From Limonium bicolor (taxonomy: Eukaryota; Streptophyta; Magnoliopsida; Caryophyllales; Plumbaginaceae), in the NCBI GenBank assembly GCA_023374045.1, contig CM041782.1:188746925-188810924 (forward strand): a stretch of 64,000 bases of DNA, read 5' to 3'. Made by a program: the position numbers and the translations under genes. This document shows, in pieces, positions 11,201-22,300 of the stretch; within the stretch, counting starts at the first letter, position 1, and every line of letters starts with the position of its first letter. Under the pieces are notes generated by a model. The model worked only from the letters and a program-made list of their open reading frames with translations, searched no databases and was not told where the DNA came from.

Positions 11201-11607
11201 GTCCGACCCACAGCTGGATCGGACGCTGGGTCGGACAAGGCCTGAGTAACGAAAATAAAGTTTCTGGAACCGTCCGACCCAGAGCCGTGAGTCGGACGTG
11301 GGTCGGACGGGCCTTGAAAACAACGGAAAATCTTTCTGGAATGGTCCGACCCAGGGCCGTGAGTCGGACGTGGGTCGGACGGGTAAAATTTTTCTTCTTC
11401 GAAGTTTCTTACTTCGTCCGACCCAGAGGTTGGGTCGGACGTGGGTCGGACATGACCTGGATGACAAATCGAAACCTTCTGGAATGGTCCGACCCAGAGG
11501 GTATGGGTCGGACGGAATAGTGCTGGGTCGGACGGGAGTAATTTCAGAGGACGAAAACCTACTAGAATGGTCCGACCCAGGGTTGGGTCGGACAGTGGGT
11601 CGGACGG
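11201..11607. repeat. GTCCGACCC / GGGTCGGAC inverted-repeat array, LARD-1 3' LTR
   Basis: This is the same five- or six-unit array as at 975-1380, with only a few base differences. Open frames of up to 165 codons run through it on both strands, but they encode only repeated GRT/SDP peptides created by the array. Confidence 0.9.
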
Positions 11608-13215
11608 CCCAAACACTTACAAAAAAAAAATGTTTTAATTATATGACTATAGTAATCATATATACATTATATATGCCTATATACCTATATGCATATATGT
11701 CGTAATACACCATTGATGTAGTAATAAGGAAGGAAGTAAGTATTTTGTAAGAAAACAAGTTTATGAAGTAATAAAGGAAAGAATGGTTTTGTAACCAAGT
11801 AAGAAAGTAATGGAGTAGTAAGTATGCATTGAAAATACCAATGAAGGAGTAAGTAGATCAATAATAGATCATTGATCATACTACTTCATGTATGTATAGG
11901 AATCAAATAGTTGATCTCCAAGGGAACCGGTAGGACGTGTTCGACGGTGAACGGTATGATTTCTTCATGCTCTGTATCCTAACCTGGTTACCCCGATTTG
12001 TGTGCTTATGTGATCACCAACAAGATAAATGCATGAATCGGATTTATACTGCACTATATGTGTTTGAACTATATTGTTCTTGTCTATGCTCTGGAACATT
12101 TAGTTTGTATAATTCATGAAATGAATGAATGGAAATGAAGTGTATGTAAGTATGAGTACTTGTGTATGTATGTATGTATGGAAGCAAGTATGGACTTCTA
12201 CTAATTCCTAACAACCTAACTCCTAACATGAGTAAAGAGTAAAATGGAATGAGTAGAAGCCCGATATAGTTTCGGCCACGCGTGAGGATAAGGAACCACA
12301 AGAGGTTGGAACCGAATCCTGGCTATGATCTTTTCCTTGGACCAATTCCCTTTGTATGGGTAGCATCCTGGATTAGTGGGCCACCCTAAAGCCCGGTGGT
12401 GGGAAGTAGTATTCCCTGCCCGGAGGTCATACCGACTTAACTGGAAGTAAAGTATGTAAGAAGTATATATCGTATGTGTATTGGTCTTGACTATTGCAAG
12501 TCATTGACCGGAAGTAAAAGAGTATCGAACACCCGATAAACCCGGGTGTGTAATGAAGCTAACTGGACCTTGTATGTATTGGAGAGTATCTGTATCTCCC
12601 GTATTGCGTATTGGATATGTAATGAGTATGTATTGTGTATGTGTATTCTGGAAAATGGTAAGTAAGCCTTGGTTGACTTGTATTGTCTTCCAAGCATGTA
12701 TCGTACTGTGCGTTTGTATGTATACCTTGTGTAGTATTGTAGTATCGTGAATGAAAGCATGTATGTATGTATGAAGGAATGTATGTATTGCAAAATGAAT
12801 TGCATGTATTCGACCAAATGGTCGGCGTACCCTCGCTAGTACGCGGGGTATGCGGTTATCATATTCAGCGTAAGCTGACCCCCTCGGGGGACCATTTTTA
12901 GTGTGCAGGTACCCGGAGCGAATACGGTCAAGGTAAGAGACCGGTGGCGCGCCTTGTAATTAGAAGTATCTAGTTTGCGAGGAATGGGTAGTAGATTGAC
13001 TCCTAGTGAATATATATGAATTTGAGAGAGGTATTGTATTGATTTGGAACCTAGTAAACTCGGTATGCGTAGTGTATTATCTTGTATTGAATGGAGTAAT
13101 GTATCGAATGGAGTATCGTAGTATCCAGTATGTAATGAGAGTATGTATTGTATTAAGTAGTACTCGGATATTCCGGTCCATCAGACCGATGCTGTATGTA
13201 GCAGTAGTAGCCTTG

Positions 13216-13235
13216 TTAGTCACGTGGGTGACTAA
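13216..13235 (+). promoter_or_regulatory. U5 hairpin with G-box core, LARD-1 3' LTR
   Basis: This is the 3' LTR copy of the 8 bp stem / GTGG loop sequence at 2989-3008. Confidence 0.5.
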
Positions 13236-13339
13236 CGGCATTGTATCACCCGATGTATGTAAGTATGTATCCGCTGCGTGACTCGGGAAGCACGAGGAGA
13301 TTGGACGGTAATGACTGAATTAATAGTAGGGGTGTTACA

Positions 13340-16300
13340 GTTAGCGTTTTTCAAAAACGTCTCATAAGTCAATCAGCAAAAGTATCAGAGTATGAGAAAT
13401 CGTACCTGGTATGTGAAGAACAATAAATAACTCGAATAAGTGATTCCCCAATAGTAACCTATAATTAAGGTGTTCCAAGTGTCGATTAGTTAAGGGACTT
13501 ATAAAATAAACAACCTCCTGTTCTTACTGATTAATAGTTCCAGGTTTACCATTATTCTCTCACAAAGATTTGGGCTAGACTTGTTAACTAAATCCTTTGC
13601 TAGGCCCATTTCATTAGTTTGGAACGATTTAGAATTTATTTCTGAGAGTGGCCCAAACTCTCTTTGAATTGTTTTAGTGGGCTTTTGGAGTTCATAGACT
13701 TGGGCTTAGTAGGTTAGCCCAAGACCGTGTTACGTTTATGTTGTGTAATTAAACCCTTAAGTTAATAGTGACTATTTAATTACACACCGATTAAAACCTA
13801 AGGTTTAACATATATATATATATATATTCTACTTACTATAACTATCGCAAGGAATATTATTTCCCTAATCTATTTTAATGTATTTATATACATATATCTT
13901 TATGTATTAAGAATTATCCACAACGTTTTTAGGAAATTTTATTGTATTTAACTATGTTCAATAACTTTTAGGCACCCCACAACCGACATACGGTTTAATA
14001 AGTAAAATGTTTTCCTTTGTTTATTTAATATATTTAAGTATACTTGTATTAGAATTTAACTAAGACATCCCCTATGTAACTTATTATATTTAAACTATCT
14101 TATTACCACAACCTTTAACTACATTCCAAATACGTTTCATAAAGTATTTCTTTAACTATATCTTAGGATTCTAGCTCTTATAATATTTAGTTATTATAAG
14201 TGTTAGTTTATTAGTTCCTTGTTTTACTCTAAGTTACTACTTTATTCCCTTTTTATATATGCGTAAAAATATATTTATTTCTTAGTTTAATTAAAAATAT
14301 TAACTCCCATATAGTATAATAAATAAAACGTAAAAAAATTAAATTCCTTGATTTACATAAGTTTCTACTTAATAAGTATATATACATATATGTAAATAAT
14401 TCCACTTCTCTTAAAAGCTAATACCAAAACATTTATAAGCTTACTGTTATTAAATATTAATTTAGTGTTCCATATTTTTCCCCAGCTCAAAAAGTTTATT
14501 AACAAACCATACTTTAATTTTTTTTGTTACATTAAAAACCATATATTATAAGTTATTCTTATGAAAACTCATAAACACAATTTTTAAAACCTTTTACCAT
14601 TGCCCAAAAATTCCCAAACTTAATATACAGTAACTATAACATTTTAGACATATTATAAAATTTTTATTTCATAAAAATATTTTTTTGAATTAGCCAAATA
14701 ATTCCAGAAAACCCGTAACTTGCAAAAATCATAAAAAAAACGTTTAAAAACTCCAAAACCATATTAATTTACATCTAAAAAAAACTAGATTTTATAAGGA
14801 ATCTATGGTTAAAATTTCAAGTCAAAATACCTTCGGGAAGGCCATTTACTAAATTCAACAAGTTAGAGCTAAATTGTGAAATTTTATAAACTTATAACAT
14901 TCTTTAATAACACGATCTAATCTCGGCCGTCCAATCTTTTAAAACGCGATCGGACGGCCCCTGAACGCCCAGTTCTTCAGAGAATTCCAAATCCGATTCA
15001 AGTACTAAATCGACAATATCTCACAATCTACAGAACCAAATTGAGTGATTCTTGTTTCTATGGGTTCGAAATCGAATTACGGTTCTAATGATACCAATTT
15101 CGCTAGCTATCATGCAGTATACAACAAATTCGATTCTGGTTTACGAAAGTTAGGGTTCTTGAGTTTCTCGAATTCGATTTTGCAAAATTCTACAAATACG
15201 AAGCATAATAAGCTTAATTGGTGGTTGGGTTAGGTCGGAAACACGACAAGGTTTGACATAAACAGAGCAATTGATCGGAAACTTACCGGAGTTGTGCGAA
15301 TCGACTGAATTTGTTTTTGGTTTTTGGAAAAACGCCCCCTTTACAACTCGATTGAGTAGCCTACTTTGTAACACTATAATTTACAGTACAGAAGGAGTTA
15401 GATCTAGTTCTTGGGCTTAATCTAAAGAAGAAACTTAGCTCTACACAATGATAGCAAGAACTCACTCTAAATCGCACTACACAAAAAGAAATCGAAGCTG
15501 GAAGTTGCGAGTTTACCTTGCGTTTTCTGGAAAGAATACTATGATTTTATGCTGTGACGAATCCGAAACTTTAGACACCTCTTTCTTCCAAATGGTTGGG
15601 AATTGGGTTGGGTCATCAACATGAAAGTTTTAGAGGGATTAGAGCTCTTCAAAACGAGCTAAAGAACATGGAATTTGGCTGAGAAACGACGAAGTTATGG
15701 CTAGACGAAGTTACCTGAATTTGAAGGCAAAACTGGAACTGCAGTTATGGTTTTACAGGGTGGCTACTTTGGCTCGAATTTTCGGTTGATTTAGAACGAG
15801 TTAGGGTTTGTGTGATGTATGATTGTTTAGAGGAAGTGTTGGAGAAGACAACAAAGAAGACGACACTCAAAAATTCCAAAAGATGAGAAAGTTATGAAGG
15901 TCACAATATAGGGCAAAGTCTGGTTTCTGTTACCGGAATTATAGGAGATAAAACGGCTAAGTATAATGGGGCGCGAATCCCGAGACGCACGATGACTCAG
16001 CAGACACTACCACCTCAGCCTTTATCAAAATTTTGGCTCTAAACTTCATTTGATCATAACTTTGGCTAGGATGATCCATTTTTGACGTTCTTTTTATCGA
16101 TCTTCATGGTTTTCCATAACCTATTTATTGGTATAGGTTTCATGGTCTGGTTTGACCATTCTCAAAAAGTCAACCCTAGCAAGGCTTAAAAGGCTTTAGG
16201 GTTTCTAGAATTTTATATTGACTTTCATGTTTCAAAACAATGTTCCAACACTTCCTAAAATCTTTATAATATAGTTGGAGTGTTTAGAAATTTTTCCAAG

Positions 16301-16512
16301 ATTTATTGACTTATAAATATTATTATTAAATATATCATACCATATAATTATATATAGTAATTAAATATTTTATTGTTTCCTTTAGGGTTAAATAGGAGAA
16401 ATCCCCTATATAAATTTCATAATTCCATTTAATAATTTAATATTCATAATAATTTAATATATTATAAAATAAATCCCCTAAATTAATTTAAAATTAATTT
16501 AGGGGTATTTCA
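13340..16512 (-). repeat. Tekay copy A 3' LTR (partial)
   Basis: It matches 43550-47111, the complete shared LTR. It ends (plus-strand right side) in GGGGTATTTCA, the complement of TGAAATACCCC. Its outer part was displaced to the left of LARD-1 and is outside the window. At 15614/15615 the sequence runs continuously where the shared LTR has 500 N. It contains AT microsatellites (e.g. 13808-13828) and no gene. Confidence 0.88.
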
Positions 16513-16535
16513 GTATATCCCCCTAAAAAAAACTT
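16513..16535 (-). promoter_or_regulatory. 3' polypurine tract, Tekay copy A
   Basis: On the minus strand a T-run then AGGGGGATATAC directly precedes TGAAATACCCC. The same sequence with a shorter T-run is in copy B at 47112-47135. Confidence 0.75.
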
Positions 16536-16922
16536 TGCCTCGAAGTTAACAATCAACTAATAGGCACTCACACCGCTTCGGGTGTGCTGAGACAATAATA
16601 ATTCCCATGAAATTCCATACCAACCCAATCCTTTATTTCCATTTCAACATTCCACTCGAGAGTACCAAAATCAAATCAAACTGAATCAAAATATAAACTG
16701 AAACAAAACATAAACATGACATACTACCGTGCCATAATGTAAAACTACGTACATACATGCACCTCTCACACTACTAAAACTATTCTCCCTCTACTAATAA
16801 TGCAACAAGGCATAATCCGGATGAGATAACGAAGGAGGAGTATGCCAGTATATCCCCCTTAAAAGAGCTAAGGTACGCCCTCGTTCCGCTACTAACGTGA
16901 ACCACAGTAGGATAGCAGACTA
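16536..16922 (-). other. Tekay copy A 3' noncoding region
   Basis: This is untranslated sequence between the end of the chromodomain frame and the purine tract. It is nearly identical to 47136-47522 in copy B. No gene is seen. Confidence 0.7.
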
Positions 16923-17206
16923 TCATGTAAATAGATGTGGGTACTCTACTCTCATGGAGTCCTCAGTCTCCCAAGTAGCTTCCTCAACCCCATGATGCTC
17001 CCAAAGAACTTTCACCAATTTGACTGATCTGCCTCTCGTTTCTCCGACCTTCGTGTCCAAGATCCGAATAGGAGTCTCCTCATACCTCAGTGTAGGCTCA
17101 ATCTCCAATCTCTCTGGCTGCAGTACGTGAGAAGGATCAGGCATATACTTCTTCAACTGAGATACATGAAACACGTCGTGTACCTTCCCCAACTCCGCTG
17201 GTAGCT
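16923..17206 (-). pseudogene. Tekay copy A pol, C-terminal part: integrase tail and chromodomain
   Basis: This is the last part of pol, cut from the rest (22301 onward) by the Athila-type insertion. The frame reads PAELGKVHDVFHVSQLKKYM, the end of the integrase C-terminal region. About 45 residues later comes VKLVKVLWEHHGVEEATWE and then YPHLF before a TGA stop at 16923-16925. The LVKVLW...EEATWE block is the chromodomain typical of Tekay/Del chromoviruses, thought to guide integration to particular chromatin. Some aromatic-cage positions of cellular chromodomains are not obvious, as usual for this plant group. The frame itself is intact, but separated from its start it cannot be expressed as part of pol. 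Confidence 0.85.
17202..17206. repeat. Target site duplication TAGCT (left), small Athila-type element
   Basis: TAGCT occurs here and at 22301-22305, flanking TG...CA LTR ends. Copy B keeps the uninterrupted site (GGTAGCTCTAG near 47810). Confidence 0.95.
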
Positions 17207-17486
17207 TGATAAGTGTCCAAATGAGCATGTTTTATAGGTGTATTTCATATATTATATTAGCACTTTTCTTGCTCATTTCTCCACTTCGGTTAGTTTTCCT
17301 CTAGTTTATGTTTTTGTTTATCTCACATATTTATTGGTTTAACATGAGGAAAACCAAGCTGGGAGTAAAGTAGACAAAGAGACGAACGCATAGACGCAAA
17401 CGGCTCGGAAAACGGAGTCCAAACGAAGAATCTAGAGCCGGTCAAAGTTGGAAGAAAATAAGTCGGGACAATACGTGCATGCATGG

Positions 17487-17613
17487 ACCGCCTCTACTAC
17501 CGCCTGAAATGGAGGCGGACATGATGTGGAGACCGCCCATGCAACCGCCCCTAAGACAGGCGGACGTGAGTAAGGAACCGCCCCTAAAACAGGCGGGCGT
17601 GACAGGCGGACGT
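17487..17613. repeat. ACCGCC / GGCGGAC inverted-repeat cluster, 5' LTR
   Basis: Repeated ACCGCC(CC) and AGGCGGACGTG blocks can pair with each other and lie upstream of the TATA box. The 3' LTR copy is at 21028-21156. Confidence 0.8.
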
Positions 17614-17820
17614 GGATAAAAATCGCGCGCGCGAACAGTCTTCTTCTTCGCGCGCCGTCTGCAACTTGCCTTCGTCGACTTCGCCCGTCGACTTCGCCTG
17701 TCTGCAACTTATCCATCTACTCTTCACATTCTGTCCCCTGGTTAATCAATGAGCAAATCTTTCCACCGCCTCAATCTCACGTGTCTGCAATCATTCTTCC
17801 TTTTCCTTCCTTCCTTTCCC

Positions 17821-17828
17821 TATATAAA
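17821..17828 (+). promoter_or_regulatory. TATA box, small Athila-type 5' LTR
   Basis: TATATAAA lies in CCCTATATAAACACACG. It aligns with the TATA boxes of the large Athila LTRs (49151 and 58093). The 3' LTR copy of this element reads TATAAAAA (21363-21370). Confidence 0.75.
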
Positions 17829-18766
17829 CACACGCAACTTCACCACAAAAATTATCAATCATCCACCACCCTTACAATCTATCCACGACCACTTCACAAA
17901 CCTCACACCATCTCATTTCTCTTCTCCCGTCTTCTCCATTTTATTTATTTTACAGTCCACCAAATCCACCTCTAGCCCTACGTACACAAAATAGCAGAGT
18001 GAGCCGGAGTGATTACGGATGATTTCTATTACTCTTGTCTCTGTCTATCTATTTAATATGTTAGGCTAGTTTACGTATACTCTGGGAATGGTTATTATGT
18101 GTTTGTATTAATTATGCATTCTTTTTACTGGTTTTAATTATATATAGTTTGTTACGTTTTAAAGGTTGTCTCGCACCTTTTTAATAAATGTCATGAGTTT
18201 ATTAAATTGCTTTCCTAAGTCTATTTTGATCAGACCGGTGATAAATAGATAGGTTAATTAAGACGTAAAACTGGAGGAAACTTGTTATGATTTAATAAGT
18301 TAGTATTCAGTTGCAAATGTAATTCCTCAATACTCCTCTGCCGTTCGCAGGCTTTTGCTTGAACCTTGATTAGAACCTTGCATTACAGGTGAACGAGTTC
18401 TTATGAGGCTATGACTTAGTCCTTAAGATAATTACAGGAACCTTGCCAAATTATTAAAACCATTAGAGATAGCTTAATTATGCAGATTATATTAACCTGA
18501 CCCAGAGTTCCATTTTATCTATCTATTAACTTAGTTTATTTTATCTTTTCTTTTTTATTTTACAAGTCAATTAATCCCCCCTCTTGTGACACGCTTAGGT
18601 ACTATTATATGTACGTTAGTCCCACGGTTCGACATCCGGTTGATTACATTTTCACTATACTACTGTGACCGGGAATTGTTTGCAGCCCGACGTTTAATTT
18701 GAGTTTTAATTTCTTTCCTTTTAATTTTACACCAGTTTAACCACTCACTTTATAACGTCTGCAAAA

Positions 18767-18784
18767 TGGCGCCGTTGCCGGGGA
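18767..18784 (+). promoter_or_regulatory. Primer binding site, tRNA-Asp, small Athila-type element
   Basis: TGGCGCCGTTGCCGGGGA is complementary to the 3' end of plant tRNA-Asp, the primer used by Athila/Calypso elements. It lies three bases after the LTR end. Confidence 0.93.
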
Positions 18785-18980
18785 CTAGTTTATCCTAGTC
18801 CCTAAGCCCCGGATTATTCACTTGTTATGTTAGAATATTTTGTCTATATTATTTTTGTTTGTTGTTTATATTAATTATCTTTTATATTTTGTTTATATTA
18901 TTATTATGTTTGTTTCTAATCATTTTATTTTCTAATCTGTTTCAGTAGTTTTGTTTTATATACAAAAACACAAAAAAAAA

Positions 18981-19547
18981 ATGGAAATGGAACAGGTATT
19001 CGAAGAAGAGTTCTGCTATTCAGAGTATTTATACTGCTCCGTATGTGGAGGAGCTCATGATTATGAGGATTGTCTCATATTGCAAGAACAACTCTGGTTA
19101 GAAGATCAACCAGACTACCTGGAGACAATCGCTCAAGAAGAGCAACACCCCACTACGGATGTAAGTTATTCTCTTCCCTTTACAGTCGCCTACCGCCAGT
19201 TTCCATCCTTCTCTATGCTCTATCAAGAAGATGAGGATATTTACATCCTCGAAAATGAAGAGAAGGAATTGCCATCACCTCCCTCCAAAATATCCAAACA
19301 AAACGCCACTATCACCTTTAAAGAATTAACTTTCTCTGAAGATGATATTGATCAGCGTTCTTTCTATAAACCTCACCTACAAGAGGAGGATGTTTACATC
19401 CTCCAATTTGAGGAAGAAAAACCATCTCCACCGGGTCTTCTGTTAGAACTACGTTCCCGGCAATACCTCCTCAAACATCAGCTTTTGTGGAGTATTAATT
19501 TTCTTATTTTATATGCCGAGGTAACGTTTTGTTTTGATCCAGGATAA
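18981..19547 (+). CDS. Small gag-like protein with CX2CX3HX4C motif (188 aa)
   Basis: This is the only substantial frame of the non-autonomous element. I place the start at the ATG after the A-run; the open frame extends 30 bases further upstream without an ATG. The protein is acidic and begins MEMEQVFEEEFCYSEYLYCS. It contains CSVCGGAHDYEDC, matching CTQCGEPHDYEQC in the gag of the large Athila element, so it is probably a shortened gag relic that kept the zinc-binding part. Two repeats of the type 'E(E)DxYIL(E/Q)xEEE(K)' follow (around YQEDEDIYILENEEKE and QEEDVYILQFEEEKP). It ends before the conserved hairpin block at 19556. The frame is intact, which is notable for a cut-down element. A role in RNA packaging is inferred only. 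Confidence 0.6.
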   Translation: MEMEQVFEEEFCYSEYLYCSVCGGAHDYEDCLILQEQLWLEDQPDYLETIAQEEQHPTTDVSYSLPFTVAYRQFPSFSMLYQEDEDIYILENEEKELPSPPSKISKQNATITFKELTFSEDDIDQRSFYKPHLQEEDVYILQFEEEKPSPPGLLLELRSRQYLLKHQLLWSINFLILYAEVTFCFDPG

Positions 19548-19555
19548 CAAAGCGG

Positions 19556-19607
19556 GCGTCTAGCCTAAGACGTTAAATAAGGGCAGCTTCCCGGGAGGCA
19601 ACCCGGG
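19556..19607 (+). promoter_or_regulatory. Conserved double hairpin, small Athila-type element
   Basis: The first stem is GCGTCT-AGCCTA-AGACGT. The second is CCCGGG-AGGCAA-CCCGGG. The large Athila element has both at the same place (56289-56338) with changed but still paired outer bases, which supports an RNA structure. It could be a signal at the end of the coding part. Confidence 0.55.
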
Positions 19608-20748
19608 TGTACTTTTATTTTATTTTGCTTTTATGCTCTTTTAATTTTCAGGTTCTCTTAAAATTTTATTTTTGCTAAACTTTTAACCCCGTTTTTAGTA
19701 TGGTTGCTTCTAGTGTCTTATGCAGGTGCACCTCCATGCAACCAATCTACGCTACTTGAGGCTGAAGCTCAAGTGTGGGGGAACTCCTATAACGCAAGCA
19801 AAAATAAAATCAGGGGAGTACCAGTTTCTTTAATTTTGCTTTTATTTAAATAAAAATTGCAGAGGAGCGTTTATGTGCTTAAATGAATATTTGTGATCTT
19901 TGTGTTATCTCTATTTTATCTACTTACCGAAAAGGTCTTCTGAAACCTTCCCTTGTTTTTTCTGGTGAACAATGAGGATATTGTTCAATTTAAGTGTGGG
20001 GGAGTGTGCCCTTTTCGGTAACATTTTGTGGTTAAATGTTTAATCTCTCTCCTTATCATGCGTTTGTCCAATTCAAATATTATGGACCCTTTATATGTGG
20101 GTTGTTCTCTTTAAGAATAAATATTGTTATGAATTGTAGGATAAATGGTACAAATTTTAAAAATTTTGATTACTTTTGAGGAGCATTTTATATGCGGTGT
20201 GACCAAATAATCTGCAAATGGTTGGATTTTATTGCTTAGGGTTTCTTTCTGTCTTCTCTCTTAGGGATTGCTAAGGGGTACTTTTCTGTTAAAAAAGAAA
20301 AAGAAAAAGGAAAACATAATAAGGTACTTGCGAGACACCATTGGTAACCAACAAAGAGAGTTGAGTGTTCTTAAATACAAAAGCTTGATGCTTATCTATT
20401 ATCTTCTCATCCTTTATGCAAAAGTGAAACAAATGCATGAATCTATTTTTCCTTTTGTTTTCTCCTCAAATGCCTATTCTTGAGAGAAGTTGGCCATGGT
20501 AAAAGTTCTCAGAGTCACCTAAACAAAAGAAACATTGAAGTACCTTAGATCATACCCCGAAACTCTATATTTTATTTTTACCCTGAGCACACCTATGCCA
20601 CCAGCAGTTAATTTTTCACACTCCTCAATAAGTTTAAAAGATCATGTTTATCCTACCCTTCATAATAATATTTGTTAGTTTTGAGCATTCCCTACTTACT
20701 TGGGTATGTGATTTTGCTTGAGGACAAGCAAAAAGATAAGTGTGGGGG
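19608..20748 (+). other. Small Athila-type element 3' noncoding domain with three PPT-like motifs
   Basis: About 1.1 kb has no gene. AAGTGTGGGGG occurs at 19771, 19992 and 20738; the last is the functional 3' purine tract directly before the LTR. The 3' 600 bp (from about 20137) closely matches 56760-57379 in the large Athila element. Confidence 0.8.
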
Positions 20749-22300
20749 TGATAAGTGTCCAAATGAGCATGTTTTAGGTGTATTTCATATATTATATTAG
20801 CATTTTTCTTGCTCATTTCTCCACTTCGGTTAGTTTTCCTCTAGTTTATGTTTTATTGTTTATCTCACATATTTATTGGTTTAACATGAGGAAAACCAAG
20901 CTGGGAGTAAAGTAGACAAAGAGACGAACGCATAGACTCAAACGGCTCGGAAAACGGAGTCCAAACGAAGAATCTAGAGCCGGTCAAAGTTGGAAGAAAA
21001 TAAGTCGGGACAATATGTGCATGCATGGACCGCCTCTACTACCACCTGAAATGGAGGCGGACATGATGTGGAGACCGCCCATGCAACCGCCCCTAAGACA
21101 GGCGGACGTGAGTAAGGAACCGCCCCTAAAACAGGCGGACGTGACAGGCGGACGTGAATAAAAATCGCGCGCGCGAACAGCTCTTCTTCTTCGCGCGCCG
21201 TCTGCAACTTGCCTTCGTCGACTTCGCCCGTCGACTTCGCCTGTCTGCAACTTATCCATCTACTCTTCACATTTTGTCCCCTGGTTAATCAATGAGCAAA
21301 TCTTTCCACCGCCTCAATCTCACATGTCTGCAATCATTCTTCCTTTTCCTTCCTTCCTTCCCTATAAAAACACGCAACTTCACCACAAAATTATCAATCA
21401 TCCACCACCCTTACAATCTATCCACGACCACTTCACAAACCTCACACCATCTCATTTCTCTTCTCCCGTCTTCTCCATTTTATTTATTTTACAGTCCACC
21501 AAATCCACCTCTAGCCCTACGTACACAAAAGCAGAGTGAGCCGGAGTGATTATGGATTATTTCTATTACTCTTGTCTCTGTCTATCTATTTAATATGTTA
21601 GGCTAGTTTACGTATACTCTGGGAATGGTTATTATGTGTTTGTATTAATTATGCATTCTTTTTACTGGTTTTAATTATATATAGTTTGTTACGTTTTAAA
21701 GGTTGTCTCGCACCTTTTTAATAAATGTCATGAGTTTATTAAATTGCTTTCCTAAGTCTATTTTGATCAGACCGGTGATAAATAGATAGGTTAATTAAGA
21801 CGTAAAACTGGAGGAAACTTGTTATGATTTAATAAGTTAGTATTCAGTTGCAAATGTAATTCCTCAATACTCCTCTGCCGTTCGCAGGCTTTTGCTTGAA
21901 CCTTGATTAGAACCTTGCATTACAGGTGAACGAGTTCTTATGAGGCTATGACTTAGTCCTTAAGATAATTACAGGAACCTTGCCAAATTATTAAAACCAT
22001 TAGAGATAGCTTAATTATGCAGATTATATTAACCTGACCCAGAGTTCCATTTTATCTATCTATTAACTTAGTTTATTTTATCTTTTCTTTTTTATTTTAC
22101 AAGTCAATTAATCCCCCCTCTTGTGACACGCTTAGGTACTATTATATGTACATTAGTCCCACGGTTCGACATCCGGTTGCTTACATTTTCACTATACTAC
22201 TGCGACCGGGAATTGTTTGCAGCCCGACGTTTAATTTGAGTTTTAATTTCTTTTCTTTTAATTTTACACCAGTTTAACCACTCACTTTATAACGTCTGCA
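20749..22300 (+). repeat. Small Athila-type element, 3' LTR
   Basis: It starts TGATAAGTGTCC after the GTGTGGGGG tract and ends AACGTCTGCA before the TAGCT duplicate (22301-22305). The TATA box reads TATAAAAA here, and other differences from the 5' LTR are few. Confidence 0.95.

Larger units (their letters stand above)
1..13339 (+). mobile_element. LARD-1: large non-autonomous LTR retrotransposon (5' end outside window)
   Basis: The element consists of a left LTR cut by the window start, an internal region of 5738 bp, and a complete right LTR. Position 1 corresponds to 10223 in the right LTR, so about 1.37 kb of the left LTR is missing. LTR ends are TGAAATACCCC...GGGGTGTTACA, followed by an initiator tRNA-Met primer site and preceded by a purine tract. 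No gag, protease, RT, RNase H or integrase motif is visible in any frame of the internal part, yet the two LTRs are almost identical by eye, so the lack of genes is not simply age. This fits the large retrotransposon derivative (LARD) class. It lies inside the 3' LTR of Tekay copy A; the right flank is GTTAG where the intact LTR reads ATTAG (about 43550). The left target duplicate is outside the window. Confidence 0.88.
8851..13339 (+). repeat. LARD-1 3' LTR (complete, 4489 bp)
   Basis: It begins TGAAATACCCC after the polypurine tract and ends GGGGTGTTACA. From 10223 on it matches the 5' LTR. The first 1.4 kb includes a pyrimidine-rich leader-like stretch (9480-9800) and several AG|GTAA sequences (about 9786, 9950 and 10134) that resemble splice donors of a noncoding first exon. 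No protein gene is seen. The 60-75 codon open frames here are low-complexity. Confidence 0.93.
17207..18763 (+). repeat. Small Athila-type element, 5' LTR
   Basis: It runs from TGATAAGTGTCC to AACGTCTGCA. It carries a GGCGG/CCGCC inverted-repeat cluster (17487-17613) upstream of a TATA box (17821) and a pyrimidine-rich leader. It is almost identical to the 3' LTR. Confidence 0.95.
17207..22300 (+). mobile_element. Non-autonomous Athila-type element (5.1 kb)
   Basis: This is a complete element with two LTRs (1557 and 1552 bp), a tRNA-Asp primer site, a 1985 bp internal region and a GTGTGGGGG purine tract. It was inserted in the Tekay A integrase gene with target duplicate TAGCT. The internal region holds one 188-codon frame with a gag-type zinc-binding motif and no protease, RT or integrase. 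LTR ends and the 3' 600 bp match the large Athila element at 48433-59014, so that family is the likely source of enzymes. The LTR middle differs strongly between the two. Confidence 0.9.

Noticed and set aside
15045..15233. Short frames in the Tekay LTR (also 45149-45337)
   Set aside because: Antisense to the element, about 62 codons, no motif; conserved only because the LTR copies are near-identical.
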